From Rhynchopus euleeides (taxonomy: Eukaryota > Euglenozoa > Diplonemea > Diplonemida > Diplonemidae), in assembly GCA_963210315.1 (NCBI GenBank), contig OY723287.1, positions 620,001 to 684,000 on the forward strand: DNA of 64,000 nt, in the 5' to 3' direction. Shown piece by piece: positions 61,001 through 64,000 of the stretch. The notes beneath the pieces are model-generated. The model did no database searches. It had not been told where the DNA came from and saw nothing but the letters and a program-made list of their open reading frames with translations. The translations under genes and the position numbers were made by a program. Numbering within the stretch: position 1 is the stretch's first letter; the number at the start of each line of letters is the position of its first letter.

Positions 61001-63455
61001 CGCTCCCCCGCACCTGCACCAGCGTCTCCCCGGCGAGGTACGTGCGCTTCTGCAGGTCCCACGGGCGCGAGTCGAGCGACATCCCCGCAGACGCGTTCGT
61101 CTTCTCCACCACAATCGGGCCCCACGTCCCCGTCCGCGTGTCGTTCATGTACCACGTCACCGACGGCGGGTACCCGTCCTTCGTGCTGGCCCCGAGGTTA
61201 CGCCCCGCGTCGTACTGCGCCGGCACAAGCTCGTGCGCCGCCGCCGTCGCCACCCCGGGGAGGTACGAGTCGTTCAGGTGCGTCCACCGCGTCGGCAGCG
61301 ACCCGCGCCCGCCCTTGTGGAAGGGCAGCACGCGCATCCCGCTGTTCTTCGCGCACGACGCCCCTTCCTGGTTGCACGTCCTGCGGTAGCACACGTACCA
61401 CCGCGTGTACAGCGGCGGGACGTACAGCGTCGACACCACCACCGCCTGCCCCGCCGTCGAGTCGTGCTTCGCCGTCGCCAGCTGCACGTCCCCCAGCAGG
61501 TCGCGCGACCCGATCGGGTACCGGTCCTCCGCGTCCACGAACCCGCCGTGGTACGCAGGCGAGTTCGACGACGACGACACGTCCAGCGCACGCGACCAGC
61601 ACCCGACGGACGGGAGCGACCCCGTCTGCGCCGCCGACGGCCACGGGTGCGCACGCCCGTTGCTCGTCGCCTCCGTGAAGGAGGACGAGGACACGATGCG
61701 GAAGTAGTCGCCGCCCGTCGGGGCCCAGTAGCTCGCCGTCGTCGTCAGCCCCGCCGGGTCCGATCCGGACGCCTGCGGGGTGCTCACCGCCACGGTGCTG
61801 ACCGCCGCCAGGTTGCTCAGCTGCGTCGCCCCGCTGTCGTCGAACACAATCTCACCCCACGTCCCCGGGGACAGGTCCCCCATGGACCACCCGACCGGCT
61901 CCGCCACGGTGCTGAAGTACAGGTTCGCCGCGTTCGACGCGCACGCCGACGCCGTCGTGCACCGGTACAGCTTCCGCCACATCGGCACTGCCTCCACCCC
62001 GCTGCTGTTCTGCTGCGCCCACGACGCACGCTCCTCCTTCGACGAGAAGCAGATGTCGTAGTTCCCCACCGTCTGCGGCAGCCGCACGTACACGTACGCA
62101 TGCGACATGATCGTCTTCGCCGGGTCCACCGTCAGGTTCGTCGAGTCCTGGTTCGCCGACATGTACGACCCGGGCGACGACCACGTCTCCACCAGCGGGT
62201 TGGCGTACTGCGTCCCGAACACACCCACCCCGCCCGCAGTCGCCCCCTCCGTCAGCCCCTGCACTGCGGACCCGGCCCACTCGCCGTCGTCCCCCACCAC
62301 GTTGCTCCCCAGGTACGGCAGGTCGAACGTCTGGTACTCGTACGTGCACGGGTTCCCCTTCGGCACGATCTTCAGGCTGTCCCCCGTGGCGCAGCTGAAC
62401 AGGTCCGTGGCGCACGCAGACGGGGAGTACGTGAAGTTCAGCTGCTTCTGCGTCGACAGCAGCTGGATGATGGCGTACTGCCCCACCGTCGCGTCCGGGA
62501 GGTAGTACCACATCTTCGTCGTGCGCGGCGTGTGCTTGTACTTCCCGTCCGGCAGCACCAGCGGCTGCCACATCGCGTTCACATCACCCGCCTTGTACAG
62601 GCGCGAGTCCACCGTCACCTTGAAGCACACCACAAAGGTCGTCCCCGTCGGCGGCGCCACAAACGTCGTGAACGCAGCCGCCACAAGGTACTCCCCCGCA
62701 AGCGTGTCCGACTCCGACAGACCGTACTCCGTCTTCTGCGCCAGCAGCGTGCCCCCGGACGCGTACTCGCTGCACCGCGCGTCCTTGGACGTGTCAAACG
62801 TGTACATCCGGATGTCGAACTGCCCCGGCCGCGAGATGTTCAGGTTCCGGTTGATCCGGTTCTTCCCCGCGTCCGGCACCTCCAGCAGCGTCCGCACCCG
62901 CACCCGGAACTCCTGCCCCTCCCACATGTTGCGCGGCCGCAGGTGCATCGTGAAGTTGTTGTGCGCCATCAGCGACTCCGTGAAGGTCTTGGTCAGCGTG
63001 TCGGTCCCCGTCAGCGTGTCCGACTTTGTCAGCGTCTTCGAGAAGGTCTTCGTGAGCGTGAAGGTCGGCGTCTTCGTCAGCGTAAAGGTCGGCGTCAGCG
63101 TGAGAGTGCTCATCGTCAGCGTCCCGGTCGGCGACAGCGAAAACGTCGGCGACGGCGTAATCGTCTTCGACAGCGTCAGCGACACCGTGCTTGCCGTCGC
63201 CGTCAGCGTGTCCGTCGTGGTCAGCGTGTCCGACTTGGTCGGCGTGGGCGTCAGCGACTGCGTCAGCGTCAGCGACACCGTGCTTGCCGTCGCTGACTGC
63301 GACAGCGAAATCGAGTGCGTCATCGAAGCCGACGCGGTCCCCGTGGGGAGCGTGAGCGACAGCGTGTGTGTCACCGTCGCAGTGTTCGCCGCATGCGCCT
63401 GGTCCGCCAGCAGCGCGGCCAGCACCCCGCTGCATACCACTGCGGCTCCCCGCAT
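49041..63455 (-). CDS. giant secreted GPI-type surface protein, ~4,804 aa
   Basis: A single 14.4-kb exon. The start is the ATG at 63453-63455, which gives a classic signal peptide (MRGAAVVCSGVLAALLADQA, cleavage near AHA); an ATG nine codons earlier (63482) is possible. Upstream codons belong to a repeat element. Residues about 23-162 are a Ser/Thr/Leu repeat (TLTKSDTLT, TPTFTLTKT), a probable glycosylated stalk. The first ~1,700 residues hold nine copies of a Y-x-[VIL]-C-[YFV] motif, usually followed by a Trp: VVCF, DICF, YVCY, IVCF, KLCY, SLCV, KVCV, VVCY, KVCV. The second half has C-x2-C strand motifs (CNRC, CESC, CSKC, CYKC). A Pro/Thr-rich stalk precedes a C-terminal hydrophobic end without a cytoplasmic tail (WLSFLAAVAVAVLTL), typical of a GPI signal. 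No known enzyme domain was seen. Probable role: large cell-surface coat or adhesion protein. Confidence 0.88.
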   Translation of the reverse strand: MRGAAVVCSGVLAALLADQAHAANTATVTHTLSLTLPTGTASASMTHSISLSQSATASTVSLTLTQSLTPTPTKSDTLTTTDTLTATASTVSLTLSKTITPSPTFSLSPTGTLTMSTLTLTPTFTLTKTPTFTLTKTFSKTLTKSDTLTGTDTLTKTFTESLMAHNNFTMHLRPRNMWEGQEFRVRVRTLLEVPDAGKNRINRNLNISRPGQFDIRMYTFDTSKDARCSEYASGGTLLAQKTEYGLSESDTLAGEYLVAAAFTTFVAPPTGTTFVVCFKVTVDSRLYKAGDVNAMWQPLVLPDGKYKHTPRTTKMWYYLPDATVGQYAIIQLLSTQKQLNFTYSPSACATDLFSCATGDSLKIVPKGNPCTYEYQTFDLPYLGSNVVGDDGEWAGSAVQGLTEGATAGGVGVFGTQYANPLVETWSSPGSYMSANQDSTNLTVDPAKTIMSHAYVYVRLPQTVGNYDICFSSKEERASWAQQNSSGVEAVPMWRKLYRCTTASACASNAANLYFSTVAEPVGWSMGDLSPGTWGEIVFDDSGATQLSNLAAVSTVAVSTPQASGSDPAGLTTTASYWAPTGGDYFRIVSSSSFTEATSNGRAHPWPSAAQTGSLPSVGCWSRALDVSSSSNSPAYHGGFVDAEDRYPIGSRDLLGDVQLATAKHDSTAGQAVVVSTLYVPPLYTRWYVCYRRTCNQEGASCAKNSGMRVLPFHKGGRGSLPTRWTHLNDSYLPGVATAAAHELVPAQYDAGRNLGASTKDGYPPSVTWYMNDTRTGTWGPIVVEKTNASAGMSLDSRPWDLQKRTYLAGETLVQVRGSAVRLVRYDKPCDYPTYKPTYLYGAESLDGGMVECNNQGAEWHSGICAGSKADVAVTTNVAFYLSVPAIQNYIVCFRLGRFNWVKISPSGAPGTAWNDPTKPMPDSVLERGAWVSPSTYYTPTTSALATLSVVSTEDRAGQEALFIVSDTTSSLIVAPRRYCATGCPDSGDVLRLVSVAGQCDINPWTWPKERHMADPHLSLICQVAGAGTTAKSGLYYNSASVTPCMTAAPVMAMCQGSTCNSTEPHLTALAAKTPDPFDDIVPHDHTYTGGTGTVAGLLVLPDYNANEASKNFYKLCYKQAGASNWAVFNDTFEVKAAPPLQLQTPPLKTEKLVGGELKRFRVKVTTGTVASSVLFYAKLTLHDAREQNNHCTNQAGSSEGEIYSAATTSFNIVSDGNSNLVDFYLTVPHTPGNYSLCVQMRRLAEDAMSWWRPGSNRADYDYTVLDNGVRWYVTPGFQPTNQGLTVVKFVRCAPTAGGGCSTSASQDVFDTSPGKDAAKIVDATHGCHVGTSNLSQWGTSNHVWTEPGATASAVGVTNLGPADGPSDVAELRTVLPAVASDARTQYKVCVRTVFYQQGISGPTGQARWVEVKEAIGMSGQHLVVAATGRPGFRTEQGLVASWTLNSALRPAKSLYSSTAKADATALAGASTSYVSNPTSATGTSVNTGAGFRFNSYSSVATELRTGNIFKLVSARTPVGRVPKDPSVEATWGDLSGWDSAGAVDCLSPAADSASNVGSCSDADTTAGTAYCPYIPTISSGTTQIPAYFHIPLTPGSYVVCYKVVHSSLTTPKPWLRLASSSQADYFLHSHPSFLEMDVASTKTNLTVFDVRTTSSWDGSTVQVPVSSWCGGSTAAGANCSALNGASGFTTDLVTIANDTQVCPTPTQVGTGSSTGPPHWFQLIRTTNASAMVSVTWGTTTASAFALPTASYQPTSGQYKVCVYKAGEAMPQFMPNASAARVSKQGVVYQLYNRGSSMNGGGSGFWRDSAGVGTPSQLTVSSTLVYNTSLQFMQYSSSLEALYGASAVDASLVTDAVTGKVSRTPLLRSGSTVVYDVQVATADGSAVPFGSYPVEVKRCPQASSFASGLECAEAGWEGASTSPGSFTVWNIGGACSQQNATVYGWESNGLRQFTQAGQVRFSLQYRSACPGNTMFGCGVRFVATTQSGTALVSPAQWVNVAEHAPNALMVDGQEAAATAPGVAMSSSGCVSTGVTSCYIKVCQHGLPCKLTFQARYQGPSEFAANGTMSLLYSAIDYGVNYTALSAPPQVTVAFGSTVGTPPLVSAAAWSLGGTQTFTFTPSLTGDLTTGMVYLNATYGMNSQTDWTRFVVRVDRPVLSSVDLDSVMALDVAQGLAVDRVPAPAFVAVAGTQPLTAVAGSYLEALVPYRLAYTPRAGNGVALPRVGGSVRGWTVTGAVSGSTVNKVLAHYQTAETFVTHPELMAGAALNRNLGDTSVYTIDFRMYVSDNVCSRFVSAGGCTIEFSFAHATRTTIKAKLVTPVRVPASTVEVTTTGQATVREGITVTVKPGSYVTSPENAVTFVYDEFHYGDVFALVHGPAPTNGASNRDMLQLNGAMMPAGAGGASGCAYEKTVSGKTVCEVAKYTTQALSGTAWGAQWVMRPHIPCNRCEFSFHTTWGAGPESYELQVDGTQRGVATLTWTEDVVALQCSSAASVGYRMGAMQSEMFALSVTAGVDGVSGSSAYYPRWWVWTDTNSSDLSHTAGSSTPLGATYKLMQSGMLSNTTVLRARMGPGAVASFPKLYFFGNGTVPATGVLEEFTVKFTSVGWRYSSGPSAMVGSRPTGTTTYTCGAAVSLAQVEVPTPQPGTPAPPGVGETTAIKLLSVEGVTSLCAAGTPVNLCTDYTATVSEFSATGIKVTVEFENTTAAGVKKVDTTVRNVTVLTGGGPGATPSLGSAPGWTYSSANQKWTSADVVLDSAYNPSTLPTIGTNTYTFGSLKLLAERQRPVSTVEAVVSNGVGSVSLKYGQTATGTVDKSPVRKAVFQVCASAWDGSAEATTTALCRTLSLWITPTSQTRRTVLELATAGGDLTYGSPGCGGGTAATFKVAPYFTVSSVASTTLRFWAYDTRIQYTLSTTQGLQYLVASGSTTAQLSLAMNNSVPLGAAVNHTTLASGLATTFTFYGRDQVTTNSTVKVAAKMLGGTTGAISTITTASQYRWVRTEALSQWEVATTISQDDECPTKRRLQTSTNNYRTYGTDLPGKDWAYAGAGGAVAGVPFPIQTMVKTVGGTRAYSFTKDILVKVSKRSWTGCNDGGTLAVHKLAPSLASDTTKMLEGTLARSWVQAETTGTAVTTNGGVGVAWNVLSAECESCTLQLDLCYSGKTAATCMDGLGAGSSDPSDSTPIFADRTKLTLPFKVQRQAPDLTEVYEQTVPSTSVIRVGDMFTAKVENVQRFAGKWALNEVSGASAWQRTMWVRSVWSPSSADVTVAAQMRYGNGGFMLDGASRAGAGNVPSGCSAAATAAEFLAAKEKPSLSGASSGTLRFFFVRPCSKCTVQMDYRLKAPAVDARLPDRTGSITLRAYLMYTPGSPLVYTVKTCATTWLLGGVPHVAVRRRKPFALTALRVDGNNIPAWEGTGSASFAKLAGAGNGGGVRTYVTSPVASAGSRTVSAVDGSATVRAFFVRACYKCGVSFAGKSQQLTVLTDATQIIVIPAFHYERDMLKTLAVKDAKATWSFEVYAADELGDRSYAVGGPTEFALHHMYQTRAAGGRTSALLNVQGSVPSAPTAVLSDPAYTLGSLTYGQPVLTLSQGSRVHNGVPVPLVEAKSGKPGTLTLQLSGNQPAVRYSLSFSVSGATGATTSFFGEKKAPMVHYSTSAVRMALDSPTATGASCASSGMAVGDGACTFRAYAIGRAPGAAAGDSSWFVSALARGAANASVTCASSCGTAEVSPNATFVAGVASFRLRLLSLAAGQTAACACTVTVSPSASLKMQNATDQSFTVSYSPTTLSVWRWAASPTLQVAGAAGSSQYTAYSVYNRSVALRVRAYDSTEKYTGLGGLTWTGGAVVTLAATEMTPEGCFQCFGAATTTTGGVSATTCPVNVPSGSTGGDDAWVVGVFPNAGSCVVKSGAFSGFPTSAGTTTTPNANLKVTVEGGAAVRVMGAPNEGGLKIGRPAFSRLWGRTWEGKPAAVTGIGSSVTFGVVGTDGAVVSGDNHMSVSLTGTRTANGSTVSFTLTGVAKGGLVTFQIRSNQTTRSPECEALGKMGELAVGAACKHDGWTFKAVVEAPVSVTGAPAALSAFGPSFTGMGPLYFVRRAARLVALAKIGVECDDDAMEAKEASKNATTEAPDADDMNPPMKKWTPPRPMCRKPPPGTPKALAEMIEEANEGWVPLGVGGAAFGARPGVDTHAGRPMMAGVAHPASWGYGYNITIKVKAVGMDGVQVEHPEDKGSGAEVQVRPMAVPCKNIDYGSNGMWIKETCVDIAGAQCKWATNGNKRSISGLPACSPGASSGWALDAFVFKLRKGEAKFEDVSYGRIGAARPGLARFMLTTNALDYAWSQGAVTTNMANTLRKRDDAFLYEVNMQETVAVRPGGSHWSCMGTVCKSTMFRPMPETLFAVRASVVDVMGDAVRADSSSMLSVRGECLDATHAAYFAYKRADGSLSYIVPPTYSFTRGWTELDRLWVTGSCTQMQLTVVCASGKKDVLGACQGKTVTLQFPVEFPTDGSVNTSAPPPPAPPITVSGLSMGTAFESVAAVKDFIGKISKASAEANMLKLLKKKNPVITNAFLKWLCAKAGGGAITLQDKANSSICTDMTVTPAPPTAAPPTPSPNGGNGTNGTNDRQAAVGFRSFFALAGLEAVAEFEIVTAVSVNVAEVSTAVATAIVEDLASPTSVLKSLPPGATSSPFAAATASVASLAVGNPDTPIPSTPAPATPVPTQAPSTPTPPGPTAVPPATPPPTPSPPTPVPPPPTPAPATPIPPVTFPPVPGVVLPPMAGGLSVPSLWLSFLAAVAVAVLTL
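62970..63389 (-). repeat. Ser/Thr/Leu-coding tandem repeat in the giant gene
   Basis: About 140 codons of short imperfect repeats whose DNA core is GTCAGCGTG (plus strand), translating to SLTLT, SDTLT and TLTKT words. Length variation between alleles would be expected from such a repeat. Confidence 0.8.
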
Positions 63456-63482
63456 CACACTGCCGCCCCTATTGGCCCACAT

Positions 63483-63705
63483 CGCACACGCGCGCCCCCC
63501 AGGCCTTCCGCAGGCGGGGAGGTGCTGTGTTGCTCTGTGTGGCGCTACGGCCCAACTGTCGCTCTCTCTCTCTCTCTCCTGCTCTGTGTAGTGTGGAAGT
63601 GTTCCTGCAGGGTGGGCGGGTGTGTCCTGAGGGTGTGCCTGGAACATTTCAATATACGAATACAAACACAGCAGGTGGTGTCTGAAAGGGGATGGGGGGG
63701 GGGGG
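63483..63705. promoter_or_regulatory. 5' leader region of the giant gene
   Basis: The short space between the start codon and the foldback-element copy. In coding sense it contains a GA microsatellite (complement of CTCTCTCTCTCTC at 63561-63578) and a C run (complement of 63693-63705). A promoter or trans-splice acceptor could lie here, but no defined element is recognised. Confidence 0.25.
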
Positions 63706-64000
63706 TAGGGGGGGTCAAATGGGGGTGACAAACACGATTTTTCAAAAAACCGGCGCAGAGGCCCCAAAGCCCCCGTAAACCCTCCAAACCCCCCCAGATC
63801 GGTCCGGAAACCCATCGAACCCCACTTTTCCACCATTCCGGGCACCTCAGGTGCCCGAATTGGGGTACCTAAATTTTGTGCCACCGTTTGGTACCGGACA
63901 GTGCCACTGTGTGGGAGGTTGGAAAAGAAAATGCCCCAACACACCACATCTGAGGGTTGCAATGCATGTTGCTTGCCAACCACGTCATCCGGTGGGTGTC
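63706..64000. mobile_element. foldback-element copy, cut by the window end
   Basis: It matches the left arm of the element at 30079 over 295 bp, starting at TAGGGGGGGTCAAATG and continuing past the window edge. It carries the form GGGGGTGACAAACACG also found in the right arm at 31200-31217, rather than the replaced version of the left arm at 30094-30110. Like that left arm, it is preceded by a run of G. Confidence 0.85.

Noticed and set aside
48957-63296. 4,779-residue plus-strand open frame
   Set aside because: It is the register-matched complement of the giant gene, extremely Arg/His/Pro-rich, with no start context or domain; codon bias of the real gene explains it.
63456-63983. N-terminal extension of the giant protein through the upstream repeat
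   Set aside because: The extra ~176 codons come from the foldback element, and the next part is a perfect signal peptide, so the start at 63455 (or 63482) is preferred.
1-64000. tRNA, rRNA or spliced-leader RNA genes
   Set aside because: No convincing T-loop/anticodon arrangement, rRNA core or leader repeat was seen by eye; a covariance-model scan would be needed to be certain.

Overview
The window looks like nuclear DNA of a GC-rich unicellular eukaryote. Every gene that looks like a host gene is a single uninterrupted reading frame. There are long terminal-inverted-repeat elements, a LINE with an endonuclease/RT/RNase H polyprotein, microsatellites and many poly(G)/poly(C) runs. All nine convincing host genes lie on the minus strand: six four-helix membrane proteins, an 870-residue protein, a ~360-400-residue protein and a 4.8-kilo-residue surface protein. 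One-way, intronless gene order fits a euglenozoan (diplonemid or bodonid) polycistronic cluster. That is an inference; no spliced leader, rRNA or tRNA gene was found to prove it.

Layout. 1-6.2 kb: a decayed coding stretch, then membrane-protein genes A1 and A2 on a ~1-kb segmental duplication, with a CCCGG-rich inverted-repeat element between them. 6.66-9.06 kb: a 2.4-kb element with 222-bp terminal inverted repeats carrying two plus-strand genes. 9.4-13.9 kb: genes A3 and B1, with a 499-bp MITE bearing a perfect 8-bp target duplication. 17.6-26.6 kb: an apparently intact LINE (ORF1 coiled coil; ORF2 with OTU-like, APE-like endonuclease, RT, zinc knuckle, RNase H and a Cys/His-rich tail). 27-34.7 kb: B2 and B3 flanking G-rich sequence, a 1.15-kb foldback element and a second ~0.9-kb element. 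36.8-46 kb: two hypothetical host genes, a 1.74-kb element with a CCHC-knuckle ORF, a ~690-bp nested AT-rich palindrome, a small CACGGTGG-ended element and a 47/54-bp minisatellite. 49.0-63.5 kb: one 14.4-kb gene for a secreted, probably GPI-anchored ~0.5-MDa protein. The window ends inside another copy of the 1.15-kb foldback element.

How it fits together: the host genes mostly encode surface or membrane proteins (two related tetraspan families and the giant GPI-type protein), sitting in intergenic DNA crowded with hAT-like non-autonomous elements, palindromes and low-complexity tracts. The LINE and the two-gene element are the only candidates for autonomous mobile elements.
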